A program made the translations under genes and the position numbers. A model generated the notes under the pieces. That model did not search any database. It saw only the letters and a list, made by a program, of their open reading frames with translations, and was not told the DNA's origin. Source: Sycon ciliatum (Eukaryota > Porifera > Calcarea > Leucosolenida > Sycettidae). From it: a stretch of DNA of 64,000 nt. Shown one piece after another: positions 1-9,656 of the stretch (position 1 is its first letter; every line of letters starts with the position of its first letter). The DNA lies in the NCBI RefSeq assembly GCF_964019385.1, contig NC_088643.1:44385214-44449213 (forward strand), given 5' to 3'.

Positions 1-466
1 GTATATCCGTCCAGCTTCGAGTGATTGGAATACATAATAATCTACTGGCAGCCGCCAGTGCCTGCGGATCGAATACAGCTTCAGCAGCTGACGATCGGGC
101 TAATTCTACGGGCGGATTTCCGTCCGGCAAATCGGATCGTGCTGAGTTTCCGCTCACTCACGGCCGTGCCATGGCGCCAGCTCCTCTTGACCAAATCCGG
201 TACAACTCAGTAGCTGGATTTCCATCCACTGATCCAGCTCAGCCTCCGAGGAATCCGGGTCGCGACCCGATGCCACTGAGTTTCCGCTCAGCGAGCATGC
301 ACAGTTGCACACTGCTCTGAGCATGTGGCGTTGCTGACGATCGAAGTAAATGTTTGAAGCGTTCACAAAACGGAGCGACACATTGTCACATTCGAAGGCC
401 GAGACACCTAGCTTGGTGGGTTGCCGCTTCTTTCGTCCATGCCATTGTCTACTGACACAGTGACAC
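1..466. other. unassigned sequence at left edge
   Basis: I see no convincing gene, RNA or repeat here. The open frames are short, overlap on both strands and match no family I recognise. Confidence 0.3.
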
Positions 467-493
467 CAGGGAGTAGTAAAATACTACTCCCTG
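467..493. mobile_element. ultra-short hAT-like hairpin insertion, copy 1
   Basis: A near-perfect hairpin, CAGGGAGTAGT...ACTACTCCCTG, with a few A residues in the loop. It is flanked by GTGACAC on the left (460-466) and GTGACAG on the right (494-500). The CAGGG terminus and a short target duplication resemble hAT elements. Four further copies of the same hairpin design lie at 52089, 52427, 53181 and 55455. Hairpin and flanks are read directly; the hAT assignment is inference. Confidence 0.55.
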
Positions 494-1552
494 GTGACAG
501 TTACAGTAGTCTGTGTGAGAGACGTGAGGCGCGCTCTGTCTCTGGTCTCTGGCCGTAAATGTCCGCAATACATGGTGGGTTATGTCATCCAGCGCACACT
601 CCTCCCTTGTGAATGAAGTAACAATAAATTTAGTTCGTTGTGGAAGAAGTATTAGTTGTGTGTGAAGTAATAGTTGTGGCCTGCTTGCATGCAGTTTTTC
701 GCGCGACTGTGCTACTGCCTGGTATTACAGGTGGTGGCCTGGCACGAGCGAAACTAGTAAGTATGTTACTTGTAAGCTGGTTGTACAGTATTGTGTTTCT
801 ACACCATGTACACGACTAGTAACGTTACGATCATGTACATGTCATGTAACCAATACTGTCTTGTTGTGTGTGACCGGTACGGGTCTACAAAGGCTAGCGA
901 GTGTGGTGACGACTTCACCCTGAACATCCTGAGTAGGTGTGATCATGAGTGACTGGCGTACAACACTAATCTAGTCTTGTTGGCTAGAGTTTGTATGAAC
1001 TCACTGCACAAGTGCACATACTCAGGACAGGACCAACACTTTGTTTTGATAGATTTCGTTACATACTATTAAAAGGCACAAAGGAGAGTAAGAGTTTGTC
1101 GCAACTCCGAGGCTCTTGCTGAAATGCGATCATCAGGTGACTTGTCAAGACAAGTCACGAAAGAGATACCATAATCGATAATGTAGTACCCTGTTTGCGT
1201 AAGAATGTTGTGTCCAACAAGTACCGAAAATGCCACTTCTTGGTGAGATTATTTGAAGCCGTTTCCACTGTGCGCATGCAGTGATAAGAGTTGTGTTCTG
1301 AGGTTCCGTTGAATCGACTTGCTATGTTTCTGAGCTTTCACCAATGCATAACCTGTGTTATCATGGACACATATCTTGGTGACTTGGGCAACGGAGTGCA
1401 CATAGTCATTGAGCAGTAGTAGCTGAGAATGCACGCTCATTTCAGCTTCAATCTAAAATACATGTGGTGAATTTCTTATTTTCAAACTTGGGATTTCACT
1501 GGAATGCAGCATTACATGACTAAGTAAGGGCATGACTTATTACTATTAGTAT
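494..1552. other. intergenic sequence, nothing recognised
   Basis: About 1 kb without a convincing coding region, RNA gene or named repeat. The open frames are short and low in recognisable motifs. Confidence 0.3.
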
Positions 1553-1554
1553 TA

Positions 1555-2606
1555 GAGAGGTTAAGATGCACATTATTTTTGACGTGACGCGAAAGTTCAG
1601 CTCGCGTTAAAGGGGAAGTATACCCTAAAATCAAATTTTCACCAGTTGTAGTCTTCTGGGTGCTGAGTCGAATGGTCTTGGTCCGAGGAAGCTGCGACGC
1701 TCCCTTCCTACTTGAATCCCAATCGAACTCGCGCACTTCCACCGAAACTGGGTGACTGCGCCCTACTAGATGGGGATTTGTATGCAAAATGTCACTAAAA
1801 GCGCCATTTCGTTCTTATAAAAGCACGGATGACCGCGATTGGCCCATATGTTGTAGTCTTTTGGACGCTGAGTCGACTGGTTTTGGTCCGAAAAGGCTGC
1901 GATGCAGCGTTCCTCCTTTATTCCCAATCGAACATGGTTGAACAAGCGGTCACGTGCTCCTGCGTACACCAGTCACCTGGTCACCATGGTCACCGTGCCT
2001 GCAGGGTACAACTTACTAGCCTGTTTGACCTTTTTTGGGTGCAGTCCTGTCACTCGAGTTGAACTCGAGTTGAACCTTGGTGTGAAAGTTGTCGCCTGCT
2101 GGCACGGTGACCAGGTGATTTGGGCACCCAGGAGCACGTGACCACTTGTTCAACCATGTTCGATTGGGAATAAAGGAGGAACGCTGCATCGCAGCCTTTT
2201 CGGACCAAAACCAGTCGACTCAGCGTCCAAAAGACTACACCATATGGGCCAATCGCGGTCATCCGTGCTTTTATAAGAACGAAATGGCGCTTTTAGTGAC
2301 ATTTTGCATACAAATCCCCATCTAGTAGGGCGCAGTCACCCAGTTTCGGTGGAAGTGCGCGAGTTCGATTGGGATTCAAGTAGGAAGGGAGCGTCGCAGC
2401 TTCCTCGGACCAAGACCATTCGACTCAGCACCCAGAAGACTACAACTGGTGAAAATTTGATTTTAGGGTATACTTCCCCTTTAATTGGCTCGCGCGTTGG
2501 AAAACAACGCGAGTGATCTGCAGCTCGCGTCGAAATTTGGAGTATTACGCCAAACTTGACGTGAAATTGCGCGTCACGTCAGAAATAATGTGCACCTTAA
2601 TCTCTC
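1555..2606. mobile_element. TA-flanked MITE, split by a nested foldback element
   Basis: The outer ends form an imperfect terminal inverted repeat: GAGAGGTTAAGATGCACATT on the left, and the same with a few changes, reverse-complemented, on the right. TA dinucleotides sit outside both ends (1553-1554 and 2607-2608), as expected for Tc1/mariner-type elements. Without the nested element at 1611-2480 it would be only about 180 bp, a typical non-autonomous MITE. It has no coding capacity. Confidence 0.6.
1611..2480. mobile_element. 870-bp foldback element with TTAA target duplication
   Basis: The ends read AGGGGAAGTATACCC...GGGTATACTTCCCCT and are bounded by TTAA on both sides (1607-1610 and 2481-2484), the target site of piggyBac-like and some other DNA transposons. 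Positions checked along both arms keep the same symmetry centre (about 2045.5), so the arms show almost no relative insertion or deletion. Conceptual protein stretches in the arms mirror each other and are by-products of the palindrome. A related element lies at 53476-54898. Confidence 0.75.
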
Positions 2607-2618
2607 TATTATGTAGAT

Positions 2619-2700
2619 CCCCCCCCCCCCCCCCCCCCCTGAACGGCTCTATTATGTAGATACCCCCTGAACGGCTATAGATACCCCCTGAACGGCTCAG
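2619..2700. repeat. poly(C) run and degenerate short tandem repeat
   Basis: A run of 21 C residues (2619-2639) leads into three imperfect copies of a unit containing GATACCCCCTGAACGGCT. It abuts the right end of the outer MITE. Confidence 0.7.
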
Positions 2701-2989
2701 GAACCAGGTACATGTACCAGCAATCGCTGGGTACAACTGGGCATTGGCGGCCTCTACCGCATTCTGTAGGCGGAAATGTTGTACAGTTGAATGTGCCTGC
2801 TCTGGCCAACACAAGATCAGAAGTGCTCTGCATGCTAACACACGCACATTCACACACACGCGTGCACATCCATGTGCACACCTCAGACCTCAGACCTGCC
2901 CATCGCGGAAGCGATGATAGCGAACATCTATGTTAAACATAGCAACTTGTGCTGGGATTACACCATTCAACAGCTTGCAAGGCTGATGT

Positions 2990-2990
<1 letters not shown>

Positions 2991-3050
<60 letters not shown>
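2991..3050. repeat. (CA)n microsatellite, 60 bp
   Basis: Thirty uninterrupted CA units. The His/Thr-rich frames through it are artefacts. Confidence 0.95.
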
Positions 3051-3051
<1 letters not shown>

Positions 3052-3860
3052 CGCTCAGAGCACAAACTGGCCTACATGTACATGTAGGTAGACAACCGTA
3101 CAAAACTCTGCACCACGACTGGAAAAAATATCAATAATAATAACTAGTCTTTTCGCTGCATCAATAGGATTTTTCAGAAATAGCCAAGCGTACTACATGT
3201 ACATATACATGTAGCAGAAAACGACTCTTTAAAAGGAAAGTCAAACATAAAGAAACAGTCAAACGGTAGCCTGGAATGAATGGCCCAAAATATTCAATGG
3301 TAAATTACGCTGGAATTGGGGAGGTTATAGATGCGCTGGAGTAGTAAGTGATGCGGCAAACCATAGCACCGTATCTGGAATAACAATGTCTAGTCGTTTG
3401 GAATGTTTGGATAACGGTAGGAGCGATGTATACCTATGTGGTCAAGAATAAATATTATCAAGTTCAAATATGCCTTGCCGCTCCCTGCTAACCGAGCAGT
3501 TCTGCAGTGCTGGTATAAAAACAAAACAGATCAGAAAGGCCAAGAGCGTACTGATTGTCGTGCAGCACACTTCTCAAATTGGCGCCAGACAGCACAGCCC
3601 ACGTGGCATTTGCGTGTTGGAGTTAGGCATATCAGAGCACAGTCTGCGTAGCCGCGTTCTGCATGCCAGAGGACCTACTGACAGATACTGGAAGCTGTGG
3701 TTCCACTTATCAATGCAACGTTCTCTTCCACGCACCACACAAACGTATGGTGCTAAAGGAGCGATCGGGAGAGAGCTGGCTCGTTGATACTTGCTGCTTC
3801 TTTGCAGCATGCCAGCGGCAATGAGGCAACTCATGCACGGTGACAAGCGTTCCCCTGGCA
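3051..3860. other. 3' flank of the GT31 gene, nothing recognised
   Basis: Contains a few ACATGTACATGT-type palindromes (for example near 3200). I see no convincing gene. It is the downstream flank of the minus-strand glycosyltransferase. Confidence 0.3.
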
Positions 3861-5147
3861 CTATCCGGCAGAGGACTTTGGCGGTTTACTATTCTTGCCG
3901 GCACATACACCGCATCCATGGTCCAGCAAGTCAATGGTGTATTTGTCATAGTCCGCTGCCTCTATATCGCCAATGACCAATGGATGTCGATCCATGAACT
4001 TCTGGCAGTAATAGGGTGCCGAGTGGAAGCGAGGCATGTGAGAGGCCTTCACACCCCCAACAAACATCAACATCCCCATCACGGTGTCGTCAATTCCAAA
4101 CAACGGTATCCCGGACACGTACTTCATACCGTCTTCCACACTATCACACGACGTCACATAGCCAAAGCCCTGGTGATACGGTGGGTAGGTCTCAGGACCG
4201 TAGAAACTTCTTCTGACATACCACTTTGACTCGGGATCCCTCACCACCAGCACATCTTTTTCCATCATTCCCGAGTAGAACCGCTCATTGGGACTTACCA
4301 CCAGCCACTGAATCAAGGCGTTCAAATTGATGAAAGCATCGTCATCAGCCATCAGTAGGTAGCGAAATCTCATAGTCTGCTGCACGTGTGTCAGCGTCCA
4401 CAGCAGCTTCGATGTCAGGTTCTGGTACGTGTCTTTGAAGTTCCCAACAGCAGTGTCATTGTAAAGTCGACTTTCACCATCGACAGCATCATCCGTTTCT
4501 CTCTTGCCAGACTTGCCTATCACAAACGAGAAATGGACCATCTTGTCCATGACATTGGCGTTGTAGAACGAGTCGACTCTCATCGCCTTAGCCCATGCTG
4601 CGCGCATCTTTTGTCGCCGTTCGAAATTTCCTGGTGCGGATTTGCACATAATGGCAAGATACACGACTTTTCTGGGATCGGTGGCCCTGCAACATGGGTC
4701 CATGTCAGCACAGGCACTGCATTGGCAGTTTTGTTGCTGCTGCTCGACTCCAGTAGACTGAGTAGACGCGGGCAACGAGGTCACTGGCTCTTTCTCAAAG
4801 ACGTGCTGTCCAGTGTTGGGCTGACCGCCGTCAGCGCCAGCACCTCCGATCCTTGTTGGCCTCCGCTCGGTTAGCATGTGCGCTGCGGCACCCGTCTCCA
4901 TTGCTATCTTGCCCTGCTCTCTAGAATTGGTTCCTGGCAGCAGCCTGTCTTGCTGCTCAAACCCGGTCTCCGATGACATGGAGAGCTGTTGGCTCGGTGT
5001 GAGGCCTGACATACCTCTCTGACCTCCTCCATTGTACCCGTGCTCTGACCAGCCATAGTTGGCGCACAAAAGTAGGACGAATCCAACAACGTTGAAGCAG
5101 ATACTGACAACGAAGCCACGGCCGTCCATCGAAGCTACCAACGCCAC
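3861..5147 (-). CDS. GT31 family glycosyltransferase (beta-1,3-galactosyltransferase-like)
   Basis: A 428-residue single-exon frame with type II Golgi enzyme architecture. It has a short cytoplasmic tail, one membrane anchor at about residues 11-31 (GFVVSICFNVVGFVLLLCAN), a low-complexity stem to about 140, then the catalytic domain. GT31 landmarks appear in order: RRQKMRAAWAK (178-187), NFKDTYQNLTSKLLW (236-250), LLMADDDAF with the metal-binding DDD at 268-270, YPPYHQGFGYVTS (321-333), and IDDTVMG (352-358) where relatives usually have an EDV-type motif. The family transfers Gal or GlcNAc in beta-1,3 linkage to glycoprotein or glycolipid acceptors in the Golgi lumen. The exact donor and acceptor cannot be read. 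The first Met keeps the anchor near the N-terminus; Met7 is an alternative start. A cysteine cluster (CQCSACADMDPCC, about 141-153) precedes the domain. It is intronless. Confidence 0.85.
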   Translation of the reverse strand: MALVASMDGRGFVVSICFNVVGFVLLLCANYGWSEHGYNGGGQRGMSGLTPSQQLSMSSETGFEQQDRLLPGTNSREQGKIAMETGAAAHMLTERRPTRIGGAGADGGQPNTGQHVFEKEPVTSLPASTQSTGVEQQQQNCQCSACADMDPCCRATDPRKVVYLAIMCKSAPGNFERRQKMRAAWAKAMRVDSFYNANVMDKMVHFSFVIGKSGKRETDDAVDGESRLYNDTAVGNFKDTYQNLTSKLLWTLTHVQQTMRFRYLLMADDDAFINLNALIQWLVVSPNERFYSGMMEKDVLVVRDPESKWYVRRSFYGPETYPPYHQGFGYVTSCDSVEDGMKYVSGIPLFGIDDTVMGMLMFVGGVKASHMPRFHSAPYYCQKFMDRHPLVIGDIEAADYDKYTIDLLDHGCGVCAGKNSKPPKSSAG

Positions 5148-5631
5148 TATTGCAGCAGCGCTGGCTCACCTGAAGAACCAATTGCTTCACTGCACAAACA
5201 AAATCCAGCAACAGAATGCCTCCGGCAGGCCAGGATGAGCCGCCCAAACAAGAACTGTTTGGTTCGCACGTCGTTATTTTTTCTTTACAGTCATGTACAA
5301 AGAGAATGCAAGGCTTGTTTTGTCTTCCAAAAAATGTCACCAGTAAAGTACTATGCTCAGAGTCGCTGAAAAAGATGTTGAATGAGTGCGCGGCTATTGC
5401 TCGTGATCACGCCATTCCATTGCCATTGGTACTCCTGGAGTCGAGTGCCTACTAGTACTATACTCCTGGTTCGAAAGCGGAAAGGGGCTTTCACGACTCG
5501 ACTAGGTAAAGTAGTACAATAGTGCTAGTCCTAGATCCTAGGCGCTAGGCCGCGCCGGCGCCCTCATGCTAGCCGCCGTCGTTGCACATACAGATGTAAC
5601 CATGGTAACAGTTGATCCAGGCCAGCGCTAG

Positions 5632-5709
5632 TGCATGCAGTGCGACCAGCGCGCTGCATGCAGTGCGACCAGCGCGCTGCATGCAGTGCGACCAGCGCGC
5701 TGCATGCAG
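5632..5709. repeat. 23-bp tandem repeat, 3.4 copies
   Basis: The unit TGCATGCAGTGCGACCAGC plus GCGC repeats at 5632, 5655 and 5678 without visible change, with a partial fourth copy from 5701. It contains the palindromes TGCATGCA and GCGCGC. Confidence 0.9.
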
Positions 5710-5811
5710 CGCATACATTGTGTATACGTAGTACAGACTCAATAGGTATCGCCTATCGCATATCGCAGGATCGGTTAGCGTGGGTGTTTGAAAAACGACT
5801 TTCTATTCTTA

Positions 5812-7860
5812 CCGTACTTCCGCGCATAGCCATGGCGTTATATCCGAATATAAGGCCACCCTCACTTATAAAGCCATGGCGTTATAAGTGAACGAAATTC
5901 AATGAAGCCACTGGCAACAAAGTGTCATGACAGTACTAGATGATCTTGCACCATTCGTTACCCAGAAGCGCGCAGCTTACTCCAAACCCCGCCCCCAGCC
6001 CTGGGTCACCCCAGAGCTGAAACAGATGTTTCATCGACGAAGCTCAGCCCACCGCGCCTTAATAAAGCACCCCATGGATGACCGCCTCCGACAGCAGTAT
6101 CGTGCAATACGTCGTCAAGGAACTTTACTAAACCGCAAACTGAAAAGTGTGTACTACAAAGATAAGTTCAGTGCCGCTACAGGAAATCCTAGACTCCAAT
6201 GGGCAGTGCTGAATCAACTAACTGGAAGGAGAAAATCCCACCCCACACCGAAAGCCTCCCTCTCATCTTTGTCAGATACCAAAGGCAATATCGTCCATGA
6301 TGAACACCGCGCTGCTCTTACGACCCCAGACACTCCGGCGGACGACTGTTTAGACAACTGCCTTCTCGAGTTCCAACCCGTTACAACAGCAGCAGTAACG
6401 AAGATTCTCAAACAATTGAATACCACGAAAGCATCTGGATCAGACGGCATACCAGCTTACATCTTGAAACACCATGCCGCCGAGCTGGCCAATTCCTTAA
6501 CTTCCATCTTCAACCAGTCATTGTCTAGCGGAAAGGTACCGTCAGCCTACAAACTAGCGTCTGTGTGTCCAGTGTTTAAGAAAGGCGACCCCTACGACAG
6601 TTCCAACTATCGCCCAGTCTCGCTACTGCCCATTATCTCCAAAGTCTTGGAATCACCAGTGCTCCAGCAGCTTCACGACCATCTGGACATCACACCCGGA
6701 GCAATTCCAAATGAACAGTTTGCATACAGGCGGAACCACAGTACTGAGGACCTTTTAACACTTGCCATCAATAACTCGCAGAGAAGCATGGATACCGGAG
6801 ACTATACGGCCGTACTGCTGCTCGATATGAGCAAAGCATTTGACCGCGTCCACCACCAAACGCTAATAGATGACCTTCACAATCTGAAGATCCGTGGAAA
6901 TGCTCTTGAGTGGTTCAAGTCGTGTCTGTCTCACCGACAGCAACGCGTAGAAGTGAACGGAACCACAAGTGACTGAAGAACCTGCACTAGGGGCGTTCCC
7001 CAGGGTTCCGTCCTAGGCCCTACCCTCTTCAGCATCTACACTCGACTTGTCCCCACTCTGCCATTGCGTTCCCAATGCCTTCTTTATGCAGACGACACCA
7101 CCCTGTATGCCTCTGGAAAGTGTCCACGAATTATCATGTCTTACTTAGAAGACGATTTTTCAGTGGTTAAGCAGCACCTCACAGATCGCGGCCTGCTCCT
7201 GAACTCCAGCAAGAGCCAAGTACTACTGATCCACAGCAGACGCTCACATCCCCCACCTAACCTGAGCATTGTCTGTGGTTCGACTGTTATTGCCCCGTCT
7301 GACGAAGTTAATGCGCTTCCCGAATCCCTTCGCACAAATCATATCCCCAATTCATTTCGCCAGGAACTTAACAATTTCATTCATCTTGGGCATCCTGTAA
7401 GAAGACCTTAGGGTCTGTTGGGAATGCCCAAGTAAAATAATAAAATACAATACAATACAAAAATGTGGAGGAAGTTGAAGGCGTTAAAAGTGAGTTCAAT
7501 TCTGTCAGTGAACCTACAGTAGCGGTGATTCTCTCTGCATGTACCCATCCCCACTGTCACATGCCATACCGCCACCGCACCTTCACACAAGTTTGTATGC
7601 CATCTTGTACACAATAGGTTCACAATTTGAAATTTTCAGGGAAAATTGAAGTACATGTACATGGATGCTCGACATGAACGTGCAACGGCACCGGACGAGT
7701 ACTCGAAGTTCATACTCTGCCGATTCTTTGCACGTAGATCTACGCGTCTCTCACTTTTAGCGCCATGGCGTTAAAACCGAGGCTATTTTTCTCCAAACAT
7801 TTGGTCCAAAACAGCGATGTTTCACCTATAACGCCATGGCTTATATGCGCGGAAATACGG
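5812..7860. mobile_element. TA-flanked CCGTA-type TIR element carrying a LINE
   Basis: The left end CCGTACTTCCGCGCATA and the right end TATGCGCGGAAATACGG are inverted repeats, and each arm contains GCCATGGCGTTATA. TA lies at both outer borders. A related 322-bp element is at 32142-32463. The extra length here is mostly the LINE at about 5905-7445. It is a non-autonomous Tc1/mariner-like element; the superfamily is inferred from the TA target only. Confidence 0.55.
5905..7445 (+). mobile_element. 5'-truncated CR1/Jockey-group LINE (LINE-1 of this window), reverse transcriptase
   Basis: The frame opening at 5927 reads through a LINE reverse transcriptase: linker (PQPWVTPELKQMF), fingers (TKASGSDGIPAYILK), NYRPVSLLPIISKVLE, the palm LLLDMSKAFDRVHH, then an in-frame TGA at 6974-6976. 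Translation resumes in the same frame with GVPQGSVLGPTLF and LLYADDTTLYA (about 7080), ending at 7411. The endonuclease is missing (5' truncation), and much of the thumb region appears shortened. The 3' end has two small hairpins (AGACC/GGTCT and TTGGG/CCCAA) and an A-rich tail, AAGTAAAATAATAAAATAC. It is a dead copy. Confidence 0.8.
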
Positions 7861-8254
7861 TATTAATTTATTTTCCGATATTTCTTTACCAGGTAACACA
7901 TGTAGTGTACCCACAATAAGTCGAGCGTGACATATCAGATGCATATGTGCGCAGATACAGGATGGTCATCATACAACGAGTCCTGGGGCCGCTAGACGTG
8001 CGACCGGATTTCCATGGCGCCCATGCCCATTTCCATGCCCACGACAGTAGTACAATGTCATGTACATGTACATGTAGATCTACTACTGTATAAGTACACA
8101 TTTTCGTTTGGAACTTTCGCTATTCGTTAGGGGGCACGAGATATTAAACTAAAGTTTGTACCAAACTAAAGTTTTTTTCTGAACGTTCGGGGTGACAACC
8201 TCGACCCATACGAAAATTAGTACGTATTACAAGCCTGCTGATGGAGTGATCTAA

Positions 8255-8658
8255 GGCCGCAACCACACTACGTAAAAATCACAGTACAAATTTTCATGCA
8301 TATCTCAGTACAAGTCGGTATTCAACCACACTACACTTTTCGGTCTGCATAGATGACGTTTTCACGCGACCAGCACGTGACGTTGTCGTACCAAGGCGTG
8401 TGCCATGCGCTGGAAAAGACCGGGAAATTCAAAAACAATGCTGATGCTGATGCTATGTACGATGACCCGGTACAAAAGCAAAGTTGTACACAGCAGAAGG
8501 AGCGCGAAAACGACGAAAACGACAAACGTGGCTTTCTACAGGGGTGCGCCAGTTGCTGAAAACCTACAAAGCGCATTTTGCATTTCGCACGCGTCGGCAT
8601 GACGATTTCTACTGTAATGCCGTTTGTACGTGATTTTGTACCTAGTGTGGTTGCAGCC
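8255..8658. mobile_element. Harbinger-like MITE, 404 bp
   Basis: The terminal inverted repeats are GGCCGCAACCACACTA on the left and TAGTGTGGTTGCAGCC on the right. The 3-bp target duplication TAA (8252-8254 and 8659-8661) is typical of PIF/Harbinger. It has no transposase. Confidence 0.7.
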
Positions 8659-8696
8659 TAACGAAAGATTTCGTGAACGAAAATTTGTACCTATAC

Positions 8697-8863
<167 letters not shown>

Positions 8864-9139
8864 CGGGTTCTTAATCCACCATACCCAGTTCGCAAGGCTG
8901 GGCGGGGTTGTGAGCAGGCTTTCATTTCATCTTTTCTTATTATTTCTTATTATTTCTGCTTTTCATCTCATTACAAAAATTCTGCGCATTTTTTCTCCAT
9001 CTGCGCATTAAATCTAGACTGACAACCTGCTTGTTAAATCATGCACCTGCTTTCAGGCGTAAAAACCCTGTTGTAGAGGTCTCAGTCCTCATTTGTTAGA
9101 CTTACCTGTCTTTATAAATGTAACCTGTCTTTATAAATG

Positions 9140-9270
9140 TAACTCTCTCTCTCTCTCTCCGACCGCTTCTAGCCAGCTGGCGACTCTGGAATAGCTTGCC
9201 CGACTGTATGGAGTCCATAGTATCTGTCCGTGAATTCAAACGCATGCTACGCGTATTTTACTTCGGTTAA
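9140..9270 (+). pseudogene. LINE 3' fragment: last about 40 residues of a reverse transcriptase ORF
   Basis: After a short CT run the frame reads RPLLASWRLWNSLPDCM, then VREFKRMLRVFYFG and a stop (TAA near 9268). The WNSLP...S...FK pattern is the usual C-terminal signature of CR1/L2/Jockey ORF2 proteins. Only the 3' end is present, directly upstream of the larger LINE. Confidence 0.6.
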
Positions 9271-9416
9271 ATGTAATGGCTTCCGTAACCTGCTGATGAG
9301 GCTCGATAGAATCATGCTGCGATGACCCGACTTGTAAATTTGAGATCCCTTTTTCTGCTCGTCTTAACCCTGCCTCCCCTCATTGCTACTTCCATTTTCG
9401 TAGTTTTATTTTTATT

Positions 9417-9656
9417 TTGGGAGACGGGAAAGTCTCAGCCCGATTGACGCTCGACGCCACTGGATTAGAAACAGTCACTGCTGCGAACTTCTGGCCACGA
9501 CCGCTTTACGCTCGAGCCTGGCGACACCGCAAACGGCCGCAGGGTGACAGCTCATCTGGTGCAGCTGGCGCCGGCAACGTGGGCAGCAGAGGCGATAGGG
9601 ACAGTGAGGAAGAGGCTGCCTCAGCTGGAGCGATTCAGTCACACAAACACCAATGA
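9417..9656 (+). CDS. short upstream ORF of the near full-length LINE
   Basis: A 79-residue frame rich in Arg, Gly, Ser and Glu, immediately before the endonuclease-RT ORF. Its TGA stop (9654-9656) overlaps the next ATG (9653-9655) as ATGA, the layout of termination-reinitiation. I do not recognise a domain. It may be an ORF1 remnant or the end of an ORF1, or a chance frame. Confidence 0.3.
   Translation: MGDGKVSARLTLDATGLETVTAANFWPRPLYARAWRHRKRPQGDSSSGAAGAGNVGSRGDRDSEEEAASAGAIQSHKHQ

Larger units (their letters stand above)
5770..7990. mobile_element. ATCGGTTATAG-family MITE, copy 3, split by insertions
   Basis: The left part (5770-5811) matches the reverse-complemented end of the 486-bp elements at 25113-25598 and 34835-35320 (ATCGGTTAGCGTGGGTGTTT). 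After the element at 5812-7860 the match resumes with TTTCCGATATTTCTT and continues to about 7990 (GTGACATATCAGATGC...TGCGCAGA). The far end is not recognisable, so the right boundary is approximate. Confidence 0.6.

Noticed and set aside
21-381. Overlapping frames at the left edge
   Set aside because: Overlapping on both strands with no recognisable motif; not a supportable gene.
1512-2516. Two identical predicted peptides (PHLVGRSHPVSVEV) on opposite strands
   Set aside because: They are mirror translations of the palindrome arms, not a conserved protein.
5440-5510. Possible sixth short hairpin (CCTGGAGTCGAGTG...CACGACTCGACTAGG)
   Set aside because: The arms are imperfect, the spacing is long, and I found no clear direct repeats at the ends, so I left it out of the family.
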